Source of the DNA: Pluralibacter gergoviae ATCC 33028 = NBRC 105706
GTDB taxonomy: Bacteria; Pseudomonadota; Gammaproteobacteria; Enterobacterales; Enterobacteriaceae
NCBI RefSeq assembly: GCF_001598855.1
Contig: NZ_BCZS01000024.1
Coordinates: forward strand, 1-64,000
DNA length: 64,000 bases
Direction of reading: 5' to 3'
Made by a program: the position numbers and the translations under genes. The notes below the pieces were generated by a model. The model was given only the letters and a program-made list of their open reading frames with translations, did not search any database and was not told where the DNA came from. Below are positions 22,408 to 32,020 of the stretch, one piece after another (position 1 is the first letter of the stretch; every line of letters starts with the position of its first letter).

Positions 22408-24658
22408 ATGCCGGAATGGCACCTATTTTTGCTTCTCGCGACCACACGCGGTGGGCGGCCAGCAGATCCATCAGCGCGTCCATGGCATCTTCCGTCACGC
22501 GCTTATCTTCGACCAGCCCCTCTTCGCCGCCGCTGCTGACGCCGAAAGCGTCCTTAAAGTCGCGGGCATCGCCGGCCAGCAGGATCGGCTTAAGGTGCTT
22601 GTAGGCCTCCAGCAGATAGTAGCGCGCGTCGCCGCAATCCTTCAGGCTGGCGGCGCCTTCTCCGGGGACAATCACCGCATCAACCGTCAGCGAGGGGGCC
22701 GCGGTGAAGGTGGCGCTCACCGGCAGCTGGGTGCCGTCGTCCGCTTCCACGGTGCCCATCCGCCGATAAAGCAGCTTGGCATGCACGCCTTTATCCTTAA
22801 GCGCCTGCAGCAGCGTCAGGATCTCGTCGGCGGCGGGCTTATCGCCCAGCAGCACGCCAACCACTCGCCCTTTGATCGATCCGCCCGGCAGCGCGTAGAG
22901 GCTGAGGGTTGGATCTTTGCTCAGGCCGTTTACCGGCGGCGGCGGAGCCACGTTACGCTGCGCATCGCTGAGGGTAATACCGAGATTGTCCGCCACGCCC
23001 TGCGCCAGCTGAAGATCGATATGCGTCAGCCTGTCGACGACCCGCTCGCGGATATAGGCGCGTGCGACTTTACTCAGCTCAAAGCTGAAGGCGTCGATGA
23101 TGTGCTGCTGCTCAACCGGCGTCTGGCTCAGCCAGAACAGGCGCGGGTGGGAGTAGTATTCGCCGAACGACGGGCTGCGCTGGCGGATGGTCTCGGCATC
23201 CACGCGCTCGCGGCGGGACTCGAAGCCGCCGCCTTTCGCCGCCGGCGGCGTTTCCCGCGGCCAGTTATCGTTGATCGAGTTGGGCTCATAGTTGGCCGGA
23301 TTAGTATCAATATCCATCCGGTGCATACCGTCGCGCTGCAGGTTATGGTACGGGCAGGTGGGACGGTTAATCGGGATCTCGTGGAAGTTCGGCCCGCCCA
23401 GGCGGCTTATCTGGGTATCGGTGTAGGAAAATAGCCGTCCCTGCAGCAGCGGGTCATCGCTAAAGTCGATACCGGGTACGATGTGGCCCGGATGGAACGC
23501 CGCCTGTTCGTTTTCGGCGAAGAAGTTATCCGGGTTGCGGTTAAGCACCATTTTGCCCACCCGCTCGACCGGCACCAGCGCCTCCGGGATAAGCTTGGTC
23601 GGGTCGAGCAGGTCGAAATCGAATTTAAACTCGTCCTCTTCCGGGATCAGCTGCAGGCCCAGCTCGTATTCCGGATAGTCTCCGGCCTCGATGGCCTCCC
23701 ACAGCTCGCGGCGGTGGAAATCCGGATCGCGCCCGGTAAGCTTCTGCGACTCGTCCCACACCATAGAGGCGGTGCCCGCTACCGGCTTCCAGTGAAAGCG
23801 CACGAAGGTGACTTTACCCTCGGCATTGATCAGCCTGAAGGTGTGGATACCGAAGCCTTCCATCGTGCGGTAGCTGCGCGGCAGGCCGCGGTCCGACATC
23901 GCCCAGATAACGTTGTGCAGCGTTTCCGGCTGTAGAGAAATATAGTCCCAGAAGGTATCGTGGGCGCTGCCGCCCTGCGGTATCGCCCAGTGCGGCTCCG
24001 GCTTCACCGCGTGAACGAAGTCGGGGAACTTGATGGCGTCCTGAATAAAGAAGATGGGGGTATTGTTGCCGACCAGGTCAAAAATGCCCTCGTCGGTATA
24101 GAACTTGGTCGCCCAGCCGCGGATATCACGTACCGTATCGGCGGAGCCGGCGCCGCCCTGGACGGTGGAGAAGCGGACGAAGACCGGCGTCTTTTTCGAC
24201 GGATCGCAAAGAAACGCGGCTTTGGTAATCGCGCTCAGGTCCTTATACGGCTGGAAGTAGCCGTGCGCCGCAGAGCCGCGGGCGTGAACAATACGCTCGG
24301 GGATACGCTCATGGTCAAAGTGGGTGATCTTTTCGCGAAGGATGAAATCCTCCAGCAGGGTAGGGCCGCGATTGCCCGCCTTCAGCGAGTTCTGATCGTC
24401 AGCGATGCGTACGCCCTGATTGGTGGTCAGCGGCTGCTCGTCGCCCGCTTTACGAAAGGCCTCCAGCGCGTCCAGCTTATCGCTGTGTGTATCCGGCGCT
24501 TTGCGGCTACCCGGGGCCGTTGGCGCCTCGCCGGGCGCCGTAGGATGCGGCGGCGCGAGGTGCGCGTTATCTGCCGGGGCAAGAGAACCCAGTCCCGGCT
24601 TGCCCTGTGCCTCATCGCTGACCGGCACGCCGTGGTGATGCTGTTTTTTATCCGACAT
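22406..24658 (-). CDS. katE: Catalase HPII
   Basis: The 750-residue large-subunit catalase has a His/Pro-rich N-terminal extension (about 1-75), the catalase core with the active-site His in [13 protein letters not shown], the distal Asn in [12 protein letters not shown] and the heme-Tyr region [14 protein letters not shown], and a C-terminal flavodoxin-like domain (about 590-750). It degrades hydrogen peroxide, mainly in stationary phase. The length is close to E. coli HPII (753). It is transcribed towards chbG and away from cedA. Confidence 0.97.
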   Translation of the reverse strand: MSDKKQHHHGVPVSDEAQGKPGLGSLAPADNAHLAPPHPTAPGEAPTAPGSRKAPDTHSDKLDALEAFRKAGDEQPLTTNQGVRIADDQNSLKAGNRGPTLLEDFILREKITHFDHERIPERIVHARGSAAHGYFQPYKDLSAITKAAFLCDPSKKTPVFVRFSTVQGGAGSADTVRDIRGWATKFYTDEGIFDLVGNNTPIFFIQDAIKFPDFVHAVKPEPHWAIPQGGSAHDTFWDYISLQPETLHNVIWAMSDRGLPRSYRTMEGFGIHTFRLINAEGKVTFVRFHWKPVAGTASMVWDESQKLTGRDPDFHRRELWEAIEAGDYPEYELGLQLIPEEDEFKFDFDLLDPTKLIPEALVPVERVGKMVLNRNPDNFFAENEQAAFHPGHIVPGIDFSDDPLLQGRLFSYTDTQISRLGGPNFHEIPINRPTCPYHNLQRDGMHRMDIDTNPANYEPNSINDNWPRETPPAAKGGGFESRRERVDAETIRQRSPSFGEYYSHPRLFWLSQTPVEQQHIIDAFSFELSKVARAYIRERVVDRLTHIDLQLAQGVADNLGITLSDAQRNVAPPPPVNGLSKDPTLSLYALPGGSIKGRVVGVLLGDKPAADEILTLLQALKDKGVHAKLLYRRMGTVEADDGTQLPVSATFTAAPSLTVDAVIVPGEGAASLKDCGDARYYLLEAYKHLKPILLAGDARDFKDAFGVSSGGEEGLVEDKRVTEDAMDALMDLLAAHRVWSREAKIGAIPA

Positions 24659-24845
24659 TGCGTTCTTCTCCCGTTACCAACTTGCGGTATTTTTTTAGTT
24701 AAAAACCCATTAACTATAGACAGAGAACGAATATCCCTGGAAATAACCGGATTAATCCCTACTCAACGGCAGGGGCGACGCGCGGGTCTGCGATCGGCTA
24801 TCATAGAGGGTCACGACTTCGTTTACTGTTTTGGTACTTCCGCCT

Positions 24846-25091
24846 ATGAAACCGCTGCGTCAGCAAAACAACCGCCCGATAATCAGCTATGTGCCCCGCG
24901 TTGAACCGGCGCCGCCGGAGCATGCCTCAAAAGTTGAGGGCTACCGGGACGTCTGGCTGCTGCGGGGCAAATATGTGGCTTTTGTGCTGATGGGCGACAG
25001 GTTCGCACGCTCTCAGGCCTTTAGCGTGCCGGAGGCGGCCCAGCGCTGGGCGGCGCAGATGCGCCAGGAAGGGGAGGTCGGGGAGGAGTAA
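24846..25091 (+). CDS. cedA: Cell division activator CedA
   Basis: The 81-residue basic protein matches E. coli CedA over nearly its full length: MKPLRQQNNRPIISYVPR and VWLLRGKYVAFVLMG are conserved. CedA was described as restoring division in dnaAcos cells and binds DNA and RNA polymerase. The start at 24846 matches the conserved N-terminus; a GTG/ATG five codons earlier is less likely. It is divergent from katE. Confidence 0.93.
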   Translation: MKPLRQQNNRPIISYVPRVEPAPPEHASKVEGYRDVWLLRGKYVAFVLMGDRFARSQAFSVPEAAQRWAAQMRQEGEVGEE

Positions 25092-25096
25092 GTGCG

Positions 25097-25132
25097 GCGG
25101 CGACCGGGAAAGCGTATCGTGCCGGTCGCCGC
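25097..25132. terminator. Inverted repeat between cedA and tcyP
   Basis: GCGGCGACCGG (25097-25107) and CCGGTCGCCGC (25122-25132) are perfect 11-base arms with a 14-base loop. They stand between convergent genes and could end both transcripts, but there is no T-run. Confidence 0.5.
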
Positions 25133-25155
25133 GCGGTAAGGCTTGGCTAGCGCGC

Positions 25156-26547
25156 TTAGCGGTGCGCCAGCTCGACCTCTTCTTCACTGTCAAAGACCGT
25201 TTTGTCGGTCTGGCGCAGCCACTGGCTGGTCAGGGTGCCGGCGGTCATCGAGCCGTTAACGTTCAGGGCCGTACGTCCCATATCAATCAGCGGTTCCACC
25301 GAGATAAGCAGGGCCACCAGGGTGACCGGCAGCCCCATCGCGGGCAGCACGATCAGCGCCGCAAAGGTGGCGCCGCCGCCCACGCCGGCCACGCCCGCAG
25401 AGCTGATGGTGACGATCCCGACCAGGGTGGCGATCCACACCGGGTCCAGCGGGTTGATGCCGACCGTCGGGGCGACCATCACCGCCAGCATTGCCGGATA
25501 GAGTCCGGCGCAGCCGTTCTGGCCGATGGTCGCGCCGAACGACGCGGAGAAGCTGGCGATCGACTCCGGCACGCCCAGGCGGCGGGTCTGGGTTTCAACG
25601 TTCAGCGGGATTGACGCGGCGCTGGAGCGGCTGGTGAAGGCGAAAGTCAGCACCGGCCACACTTTGCGGAAGAACTTAAGCGGGTTAACGCCGTTTGCGC
25701 CGAGCAGCAGGCCGTGGACCACAAACATGATCGCCAGCCCGAGGTAGGAGGCGATCACGAAGCTGCCGAGCTTAATGATGTCCTGCATATTGGAGCCGGC
25801 CACCACTTTGGTCATCAGCGCCAGCACGCCGTACGGCGTCAGCTGCATCACCAGGCGCACCAGCTTCATCACCCAGCTCTGCAGCGTGTCGATGGCGGTC
25901 AGCACCCGCTGGCCCTTCGGCGCGTCGTCTTTCAGCAGCTTCAGGGCGGCGACGCCGAGGAAAGCGGCGAAAATCACCACGCTGATGATGGAGGTCGGGC
26001 TGCCGCCGGTGAGGTCGGCAAACGGGTTTTTCGGAATAAAGGAGAGCAGCAGCTGCGGCACCGACAGGTCGGCTACTTTTCCGGCGTAGTTACTCTGGAT
26101 AGCGTTCAGGCGCGCGGTCTCCGCCGAACCCTGTACCAGCCCTTCGGCGGTCAGGCCGAACAGGTTAGTCACCAGCACCCCCACCAGTGCGGCAATCAGG
26201 GTGGTAAACAGCAGCGTACCGATGGTCAGGACGCTGATCTTACCGAGCTGAGAAGCGTTGTGCAGACGCGCGACGGCGCTAAGAATAGAGGCAAATACCA
26301 GCGGCATCACGATCATCTGCAGCAGCTGCACGTAGCCGTTGCCGACAATGTTGAACCACTGAATGGCGTCCTTCAGCACCGGGCTGTCGGCGCCGTAAAT
26401 CAGCTGCAGCCCGAGGCCAAACACTACGCCCATGACGAGGCCAAGAAGGACCTTTTTAGCCAGGCTCCACTGCTTGTGGCGGGTTTGCGCCAACAGCAAT
26501 AGCAAAGCCACGAACACGGCGATGTTCGCGATAAGTGGAAAATTCAT
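25156..26547 (-). CDS. tcyP: L-cystine transporter TcyP (YdjN)
   Basis: The 463-residue sodium/dicarboxylate symporter-family protein has about eight membrane helices and the re-entrant-loop motif [13 protein letters not shown], plus [14 protein letters not shown] near the second loop. In E. coli YdjN/TcyP takes up cystine and is under CysB control. Length and N-terminus ([20 protein letters not shown]) agree with that protein. A plausible CysB region lies upstream (see 26548-26679). Confidence 0.95.
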   Translation of the reverse strand: MNFPLIANIAVFVALLLLLAQTRHKQWSLAKKVLLGLVMGVVFGLGLQLIYGADSPVLKDAIQWFNIVGNGYVQLLQMIVMPLVFASILSAVARLHNASQLGKISVLTIGTLLFTTLIAALVGVLVTNLFGLTAEGLVQGSAETARLNAIQSNYAGKVADLSVPQLLLSFIPKNPFADLTGGSPTSIISVVIFAAFLGVAALKLLKDDAPKGQRVLTAIDTLQSWVMKLVRLVMQLTPYGVLALMTKVVAGSNMQDIIKLGSFVIASYLGLAIMFVVHGLLLGANGVNPLKFFRKVWPVLTFAFTSRSSAASIPLNVETQTRRLGVPESIASFSASFGATIGQNGCAGLYPAMLAVMVAPTVGINPLDPVWIATLVGIVTISSAGVAGVGGGATFAALIVLPAMGLPVTLVALLISVEPLIDMGRTALNVNGSMTAGTLTSQWLRQTDKTVFDSEEEVELAHR

Positions 26548-26679
26548 CCTGTTCTCCTGATGGTGTAATACGATCCTGTACCGGATCGATTTTAATCGCG
26601 CAAGAGTAACAGATGTGTGATTTGCTGCTTATATCCAAATGGAATGGGTTATAGCGAAATGCATTTTTCCGCTTAGCAA
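26548..26679 (-). promoter_or_regulatory. Upstream region of tcyP with CysB-like A/T motifs
   Basis: On the minus strand the stretch CTATAACCCATTCCATTTGG and the following ATATAAGCAG resemble the loosely conserved TTATTCC/GGAATA elements that CysB binds. CysB control of this transporter is known in E. coli; the exact site cannot be fixed by eye. Confidence 0.35.
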
Positions 26680-27267
26680 TCATCCACTTTGATGATGAAT
26701 AAGCCTGTCGAAGCGTATCTGCAGTGTGCTGATAAGGCTGGACGACCAGCGCACCGCGCTATTGTCCGGCAGCGACTGCGGCATCCATACGGCGTAAACG
26801 AACAGCGCCATGCACAGCACCCGCTCCAGCTGATTACCTTTTTGCGGCACCAGGATCGGCAGGCGAAAGCGCCAGCGGCAGGGCCACAGCAGCGGTACGC
26901 CCGCCGGCGTCAGCATATCGGCCAGAATATGGCTCAGATAGCCGAGCACCAGCCCCTGCAGCACATCGGCGGGCACGATCCAGCTATCCGGCACCTTAAG
27001 GTAGAACAGCGTCAGCGCACCAAACACCGCCAGCAGGCTGTGGGTGAAGCCACGGTGGCCGAAGGCCCTCGCTATCGGTTTTGAGATCCAGCTTAACCGC
27101 TGGCCGAGGAGCGATCGGGGGTGGTCGATATCCGGCAGCAGGCAGGTGACCACCGCAGCCGGAACGATGTGCCACCAGTCGCCCTGCGCCAGCACCGGAG
27201 TCAGTTCGGCGTTTTTGGCGAACACCGCGCAGGCTATGGAAAAGAGCAGGTGGCCTTCCGCCGTCAT
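26680..27267 (-). CDS. ydjM: SOS-associated inner-membrane hydrolase-like protein YdjM
   Basis: The 195-residue protein belongs to the YdjM/LexA-regulated, membrane-bound metal-dependent hydrolase family (DUF457). It has several hydrophobic helices and a His/Asp motif set: LLPDIDHPRS, GHRGFTHSLL and YLSHILADMLTPAG. The molecular role is unknown. The start at 27267 (MTAEGHLLFS) matches E. coli; an ATG four codons earlier directly abuts the LexA box. DNA-damage induction is expected. Confidence 0.92.
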   Translation of the reverse strand: MTAEGHLLFSIACAVFAKNAELTPVLAQGDWWHIVPAAVVTCLLPDIDHPRSLLGQRLSWISKPIARAFGHRGFTHSLLAVFGALTLFYLKVPDSWIVPADVLQGLVLGYLSHILADMLTPAGVPLLWPCRWRFRLPILVPQKGNQLERVLCMALFVYAVWMPQSLPDNSAVRWSSSLISTLQIRFDRLIHHQSG

Positions 27268-27282
27268 AGTGATACCCATAAA

Positions 27283-27298
27283 CTGTTAATCTATACAG
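27283..27298 (-). promoter_or_regulatory. LexA box of ydjM
   Basis: CTGTTAATCTATACAG (CTG-N10-CAG; also palindromic in its outer CTGT/ACAG) lies 15 bases before the ydjM start. A second, incomplete CTGTATAAAAACC-type half is found on the minus strand near 27303-27318. In E. coli ydjM also has two LexA sites. Confidence 0.85.
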
Positions 27299-27366
27299 TA
27301 TAGGGTTTTTATACAGGGGACGGAAGAGGTGACGGTGTAACTCTTTGTCACAAAGGTCAACTTTTT

Positions 27367-27386
27367 CTGGCGGCGGGTGCCGCCAG
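27367..27386. terminator. Hairpin after hxpB
   Basis: CTGGCGGC (27367-27374) and GCCGCCAG (27379-27386) form a perfect 8-bp stem eight bases past the hxpB stop on the minus strand; AAAAAG rather than T follows in that direction, so termination strength is uncertain. Confidence 0.45.
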
Positions 27387-27394
27387 CGGGGGGA

Positions 27395-28063
27395 TTAGCC
27401 GAGAAGGTGTGCCGCGGTGAGCTGTTCCATTGTCGGGAGCTTAACATCGGCAAGGGCGTAGCGCGGATCGTTAAAGATAGCGTGTTCGGGCACCACAATA
27501 GATCGCATGCGCGCCGCTTTGCTGGCGATCATGCCGTTGACCGAATCCTCCAGCGCCACGCAGGCCAGCGGAGAAACGCCAAGCTGCTCCGCGCAGTTGA
27601 GATACACCTGCGGATGCGGCTTGCTGTAGGGCAGCGCTTCCGCGGAGGAGAGCGCGTCAAACTGGTCGCGCAGGCCGAACATCGCCAGCACCTTCTCCAG
27701 CATGTGTAGCGGCGATGCAGAGGCCAGGCCGACCTTCAGGCCCTGGTCTTTACACAGGGCGATGGCTTCGCGCACGCCCGGCAGCAGGGGGCGCTCTTCT
27801 TCAACCAGGGCGATAGCGCGGTTGATAATCTGTGCCGTGACCTCGGCACGTCCCGGGCCCTGCCAGGGCTGCTGGGCATACCACAGGTCGACGACCATAT
27901 CGATGCGCAGTCCGAGCGTGTCCGGCAGTTCGCCGCGGCGGGACACGTCAACGCCCAGTCCGGCGATAACCTCGAGTTCGGCGCGATCCCATAGCGGCTC
28001 AGAATCAATTAGCAGGCCGTCCATATCAAAAATAGCGGCTAAAATGTGGCGCCGGGTGGTCAT
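27395..28063 (-). CDS. hxpB: Hexitol phosphatase B (HAD superfamily)
   Basis: The 222-residue HAD phosphatase (YniC) has motif I FDMDGLLIDSE with the nucleophile Asp, motif II SAS in VGLASASPLHM, the Lys in SKPHPQVYL and motif IV EDSVNG. It dephosphorylates sugar and sugar-alcohol phosphates such as 2-deoxyglucose-6-phosphate and hexitol phosphates. Start 28063 is used, with AAGGAG seven bases upstream; the adjacent in-frame ATG at 28066 is closer than ideal. The gene is divergent from yniB. Confidence 0.95.
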   Translation of the reverse strand: MTTRRHILAAIFDMDGLLIDSEPLWDRAELEVIAGLGVDVSRRGELPDTLGLRIDMVVDLWYAQQPWQGPGRAEVTAQIINRAIALVEEERPLLPGVREAIALCKDQGLKVGLASASPLHMLEKVLAMFGLRDQFDALSSAEALPYSKPHPQVYLNCAEQLGVSPLACVALEDSVNGMIASKAARMRSIVVPEHAIFNDPRYALADVKLPTMEQLTAAHLLG

Positions 28064-28199
28064 CATAGAACTCCTTCGAAGTAAAAATGCCAAAAATCAG
28101 GCATTCATCCTACCGCATTCGCCTTTAAAGCGCAGGCGAAAAGCCGCAACACAGGGTAGACTTACAGCCAAACTAAGCACGTCAGAACAAGGGGAACTC

Positions 28200-28736
28200 A
28201 TGACGTATCAACAGGCCGGCCGCATCGCCGTGCTGAAACGGATCATTGGCTGGGTCATTTTTATTCCAGCCGTTCTTTCTACGCTTATTTCGCTGTTCAA
28301 GTTCATGTATGACCACAGCGAGAAAAAACCGGGTATTGACGCCGTGCTTCTCGACTTCGCCCACGTGATGATCGAGATGATCCGCTTCAACACGCCGTTT
28401 CTTAATTTCTTCTGGTACAACTCGCCGACGCCAGATTTTCACCACAGCATGAATATCGGCTTCTGGATAATTTTTGCGCTGGTGTTTGTGGCTCTGGCCC
28501 TGCAGGCCTCCGGCGCGCGGATGAGCCGCCAGGCGAAATTTCTGCGCGAAGGCGTGCAGGATCAGCTGATCCTTGAGCGCGCCAAAGGCGCGGAAGGGCT
28601 CAGCAAGGAGCAAATCGACGCTAAAATCATTGTGCCGCGCAACACCATCTTCCTGCAGATATTTCCGCTCTACGTCCTGCCGGTGATAACCATCGTGGCG
28701 GGCTACTTCTTCTTCCGGCTGCTTGGCTTCCTGTAA
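28200..28736 (+). CDS. yniB: Conserved inner-membrane protein YniB
   Basis: The 178-residue protein has three or four membrane helices (about residues 15-35, 85-105 and 155-175) and a cytoplasmic segment with a Lys/Glu-rich helix. It matches E. coli YniB in length and ends (MTYQQAGRIAVLKRI, FFFRLLGFL). Function is unknown. A GGGGAAC ribosome site precedes the ATG at 28200. This gene is the last one in the left-hand block before the gene order jumps to yciA. Confidence 0.93.
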   Translation: MTYQQAGRIAVLKRIIGWVIFIPAVLSTLISLFKFMYDHSEKKPGIDAVLLDFAHVMIEMIRFNTPFLNFFWYNSPTPDFHHSMNIGFWIIFALVFVALALQASGARMSRQAKFLREGVQDQLILERAKGAEGLSKEQIDAKIIVPRNTIFLQIFPLYVLPVITIVAGYFFFRLLGFL

Positions 28737-28744
28737 GCGTAAAA

Positions 28745-28768
28745 AAACCGGTCATCGCTGACCGGTTT
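28745..28768. terminator. Bidirectional terminator between yniB and yciA
   Basis: AAACCGGTCA and TGACCGGTTT form a 10-bp stem with loop TCGC. The T-run is best on the minus strand (eight T), ending yciA; on the plus strand TTTATTT serves yniB. Confidence 0.85.
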
Positions 28769-28771
28769 ATT

Positions 28772-29170
28772 TCACGCCTGCGGCAGCGCTCTTGGCCTGC
28801 CGCTGTCGTCGACGGCGACGTAGATAAACAGCGCCTCCGTTGCCTTGTAGCGCTGGCCAATCGGCTCTGAGGCGACCTTTTTCACCCATACTTCAATATT
28901 AATGGTGATCGAGGTGTTGCCACGCTTGGTGCACTTCGCATAACAGCACACCACGTCACCCACCGCCACGGGGCGCAGGAAAGTCATTCCGTCGACCCGC
29001 ACGGTCACTACGCGCCCGCGGGCGATCTCTTTGGCCATGATGGCGCCGCCGAGATCCATCTGCGACATCAGCCAGCCGCCGAAGATATCGCCGTTAGCGT
29101 TGGTGTCCGCCGGCATGGCCAGGGTGCGCAGAACCAAATCGCCCTGCGGTGCATCTTGAGTATTGCTCAT
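28772..29170 (-). CDS. yciA: Acyl-CoA thioesterase YciA
   Basis: The 132-residue hot-dog fold thioesterase has the family motifs [19 protein letters not shown] and a long central helix. It hydrolyses a broad range of acyl-CoAs. The ATG overlaps the yciB stop by four bases (ATGA), so yciC-yciB-yciA form a unit on the minus strand. In E. coli tonB is the next gene; here yniB lies there instead. Confidence 0.96.
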   Translation of the reverse strand: MSNTQDAPQGDLVLRTLAMPADTNANGDIFGGWLMSQMDLGGAIMAKEIARGRVVTVRVDGMTFLRPVAVGDVVCCYAKCTKRGNTSITINIEVWVKKVASEPIGQRYKATEALFIYVAVDDSGRPRALPQA

Positions 29171-29706
29171 TTGTTATCGTCCTGAGGCATATGACGGTAG
29201 ATGTAGATGCCGCTGACGACGGTAAAAGCCAGGGTCAGGGCGGTCAGGCCAAAGACTTTGAAATTCACCCACACGCTCTGCGGTAGCCAGAAGGCAATAT
29301 AGATATTCGCCAGGCCGCAGAGGATAAAAAAGAGGGCCCACGCCACGTTCAGCCGCGACCAGACGAAGGCGGGCAGCGCCAACTCTTTGCCGAGCATCTG
29401 CTGAATGAGCGGCTTTTTCATCACCCACTGGCTGATCAGCAGGGCGCCGGCAAACAGGGCGTAGATCACGGTGACCTTCCACTTAATAAATTCATCATTG
29501 TGGAAGAACAGCGTTAACCCGCCGAAGACGGCCACCAGGATAAAGGTGATCAGCGCCATTTTTTCCACTTTACGGTAGCGGATCCAGCTGTAAATCAGCA
29601 CGGCGGCGGTGGCAATAATCAGCGCGGCGGTCCCGGCGTAGATGTCGTAAAGCTTATAAAAAGCAAAGAACACCACCAGCGGTAAAAAATCCAGAAACTG
29701 CTTCAT
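29167..29706 (-). CDS. yciB: Inner-membrane protein YciB (septation protein A family)
   Basis: The 179-residue protein has five predicted membrane helices and the IspA/YciB signature [19 protein letters not shown] at its start. In E. coli YciB affects envelope integrity and elongation/division balance. The start at 29706 gives the exact E. coli length; the upstream open frame is a chance extension. It overlaps yciA and follows yciC after a short gap. Confidence 0.95.
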   Translation of the reverse strand: MKQFLDFLPLVVFFAFYKLYDIYAGTAALIIATAAVLIYSWIRYRKVEKMALITFILVAVFGGLTLFFHNDEFIKWKVTVIYALFAGALLISQWVMKKPLIQQMLGKELALPAFVWSRLNVAWALFFILCGLANIYIAFWLPQSVWVNFKVFGLTALTLAFTVVSGIYIYRHMPQDDNK

Positions 29707-29755
29707 ACATCGATTCCGTATTTCAGTAGCGGCCCGCCAGCGCGGGCCAAAAGGG

Positions 29756-30499
29756 TCAGTGACGAATAAGCATATACAGGCGGAACAAATAGATAAGCAA
29801 CAGGGCCGAAATAAGGTTGCTAATGCAGTTGACGACCACTGCGCCGACCGTCGGACTGAGCACCGCGACGTTGGGCGCAAACATCAGCAGCAGCGTTTTC
29901 GCCAGCAGCCAGGCAATTATCGCGGGTGCGACGACGCGCATATTCGCCCACGCCAGCCGCATGCTGCTGCGCATGGCGGTGAAAATGCCCACGCGCTCCT
30001 GAACCAGAATGACCGGCGCGAAGGCGAGCACGATAGCCAGCAGCACGCCGGGGACGATGACCAGCATCATGCCAACCTGCACCAGGAGCGTGGTCAGGAA
30101 GATAAGTATAAACATCATTGGCAGCACCGGCGCGCTGGCGCCAATCGCCAGCAGGGCGCTGACCCGCTTGCCGGCGGAGACCATCTGAATCAGCATCAGA
30201 ATACCGCCCGCCAGAATCGCATTACCGATAAGCCCGGAAAACGTCGAGGCTGCCGATGCGTGCAGCAGTATCTGCTGCTGCTCCGGCGTCAGGTTCTGAA
30301 TCATCTCAAACAGACTGATGCTGCCGGTAAAGCTGTCCCCTTCATTGAGAATGTCCATCTGGGCGTCGCTCGGCGAAAAGGCGTGGCCAAGCACCACCGT
30401 GATAAAAGCGCACAGCAGCGCAATGAGTAAAACAGTAACAAACTGATTACGAAAAAAATTACCCGTGTCACGGTAAACGGACTTCGCCGTGATAGACAT
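29756..30499 (-). CDS. yciC: Inner-membrane protein YciC (UPF0259)
   Basis: The 247-residue protein has about six hydrophobic helices and matches E. coli YciC in length. [20 protein letters not shown] is the conserved start; AAGGAGAG lies just upstream of 30499. Function is unknown; its position with yciB suggests a role in the membrane. The gene heads the yciCBA group. Confidence 0.93.
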   Translation of the reverse strand: MSITAKSVYRDTGNFFRNQFVTVLLIALLCAFITVVLGHAFSPSDAQMDILNEGDSFTGSISLFEMIQNLTPEQQQILLHASAASTFSGLIGNAILAGGILMLIQMVSAGKRVSALLAIGASAPVLPMMFILIFLTTLLVQVGMMLVIVPGVLLAIVLAFAPVILVQERVGIFTAMRSSMRLAWANMRVVAPAIIAWLLAKTLLLMFAPNVAVLSPTVGAVVVNCISNLISALLLIYLFRLYMLIRH

Positions 30500-30524
30500 G
30501 CACTCTCCTTGAGACTGACTGGTA

Positions 30525-30929
30525 TTAAGAAGCCGTCGATTGTAACTCACCGCGCGCTAAAGTGGCAGCAGCAACCTCTGTATGGATAAGCATATCTTTG
30601 TAAAGGGGCGGTAAGCCATACCGCGCTCTGGCGCGATTGCAGGCATCGTTAATCTGACCGTCTTCACCGGACATGGCGAACTCCCGGCAGGGAGAGGGCC
30701 GATTCTCGTACATGGAACAGCGAACAGATTCCCCCACCTCGCCCTCAAGCGCCACGCAGCGGCTCTGCTTTTGATTCGTCCCGCGCATGCAGCGCAGAAA
30801 GGGAGTGACCGGCTCGGTCAGGTCGGCGGGTACCGTGCCGCCGCCGTCATCGGCTTCGGCCCAATAAAAGGAGACTCGAAAATACGCACAGCAGGCACCG
30901 CAGGTCATACACGGGTTTACATCGCTCAT
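30525..30929 (-). CDS. YkgJ-family cysteine-cluster protein
   Basis: The 134-residue protein begins with a CxxCGACC motif ([13 protein letters not shown]) and has further Cys in [14 protein letters not shown], the pattern of the UPF0153/YkgJ family, which is thought to bind zinc or an iron-sulfur cluster. Function is unknown. It lies 25 bases upstream of yciC on the same strand and may be co-transcribed with it. E. coli K-12 has ompW next to yciC at this place, so this gene is an addition relative to that order. Confidence 0.85.
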   Translation of the reverse strand: MSDVNPCMTCGACCAYFRVSFYWAEADDGGGTVPADLTEPVTPFLRCMRGTNQKQSRCVALEGEVGESVRCSMYENRPSPCREFAMSGEDGQINDACNRARARYGLPPLYKDMLIHTEVAAATLARGELQSTAS

Positions 30930-31139
30930 AGCTCACCTGAAAAAACGCATCAACACAGATTGTCGGCAGATAAATTATCCAGCGCGAAGAGGGAGAGCAA
31001 GAGGGGGCCGCGCGTTTTTTTTGTAACATTCGTCAGACGCAAAATTGATATGGATAGCGTTTGTTCTTCTAAATTCCCCTGCAAAAAATTAATCCAGATC
31101 AATGAATGTTAAATCTCAGAAAATGAGTGTGATCTAAGT

Positions 31140-31170
31140 TTGACTGTTTGTGCCCAATTGTAGGTATATT
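31140..31170 (+). promoter_or_regulatory. Possible ompW promoter
   Basis: TTGACT (31140-31145) and TATATT (31165-31170) are 19 bases apart, slightly long. A TGTGATCT motif just upstream (31130-31137) resembles a CRP/FNR half site. The rest of the 274-base gap is AT-rich with no gene I can support. Confidence 0.4.
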
Positions 31171-31203
31171 TTGCGAGCATAAAAACATAATGAAGGAGCA
31201 TGT

Positions 31204-31854
31204 ATGAAAAAGTTAGCAGTGGCTGCGCTGGTGTTAAGTACTCTCTCTACCGGCGCATGGGCGCACGAGCAGGGCGAGTTTTTTATTCGGGCAGGTTCGG
31301 CAACGGTAAGACCAACGGAGGGGGCGCACGGCACGCTTGGCCACCTCAATGGCTTTAACGTTGATAACAATACCCAGCTCGGGCTGACGTTCACCTATAT
31401 GGCAACGGACAATATTGGCGTCGAGCTGCTGGCCGCTACGCCATTCCGCCATAAAATCGGTACCGGCGCCACCGGCGATATCGCCAAGGTGCATCATCTG
31501 CCGCCGACGCTGATGGCGCAGTGGTACTTCGGCGACGCCAGCAGCAAACTGCGTCCGTACGTGGGCGCGGGTATTAACTACACCACCTTCTGGGGCGATA
31601 AATTTAACGATAACGGTAAAGAGACGGGTCTGTCTAACCTGAGCCTGAAGGATTCCTGGGGCCTGGCGGGACAGGTCGGCTTAGATTATCTGATCAACCG
31701 CGACTGGCTGATCAACGCCTCCGTGTGGTATATGGATATCGACACCAAAGCGCGCTACAACTCAGACGGTACTGCGGTACCTGCTGGCCATTACAGCGAC
31801 AAAGTGCGCCTCGACCCGTGGGTATTTATGTTCTCTGCCGGTTACCGCTTTTAA
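31204..31854 (+). CDS. ompW: Outer-membrane protein OmpW
   Basis: The 216-residue product has a signal peptide (MKKLAVAALVLSTLSTGAWAH) and the OmpW eight-stranded barrel pattern, ending in the outer-membrane signature AGYRF. Family stretches PPTLMAQWYFGDASSKLRPYVGAGINYT are present. OmpW is a small hydrophobic channel responsive to oxygen and osmotic conditions. AAGGAG precedes the ATG. Its last 18 bases are repeated in tandem immediately after the stop. Confidence 0.96.
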   Translation: MKKLAVAALVLSTLSTGAWAHEQGEFFIRAGSATVRPTEGAHGTLGHLNGFNVDNNTQLGLTFTYMATDNIGVELLAATPFRHKIGTGATGDIAKVHHLPPTLMAQWYFGDASSKLRPYVGAGINYTTFWGDKFNDNGKETGLSNLSLKDSWGLAGQVGLDYLINRDWLINASVWYMDIDTKARYNSDGTAVPAGHYSDKVRLDPWVFMFSAGYRF

Positions 31855-31872
31855 GCCGGTTACCGCTTTTAA
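31837..31872 (+). repeat. Tandem 18-bp duplication of the ompW 3' end
   Basis: GCCGGTTACCGCTTTTAA, encoding the final AGYRF and stop, occurs at 31837-31854 and again at 31855-31872 with no mismatch. The second copy is outside the reading frame end and is not needed for the protein. Confidence 0.95.
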
Positions 31873-31882
31873 GTTCTCTCCC

Positions 31883-31909
31883 AATACTGGCTGCCGGGCA
31901 GCCAGTATT
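31883..31909 (+). terminator. Perfect hairpin after ompW
   Basis: AATACTGGCTGCC and GGCAGCCAGTATT are perfect 13-base arms around a single base, followed by ATTTCCC. It is a likely ompW terminator or 3'-protective stem, though the T-run is short. Confidence 0.7.
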
Positions 31910-32020
31910 ATTTCCCGTCTCGCGCAGTTCTCAGCGCTACTTCGTATTTAACCTTAACTTACAAATCTATAACCCTGTGTTGCTACGCTTATGCCATCGC
32001 CACGATAACCGGGAGGCAGT

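Noticed and set aside
22373-24904. Plus-strand frames opposite katE
   Set aside because: They follow the katE codon pattern in reverse and have no ribosome sites or domains.
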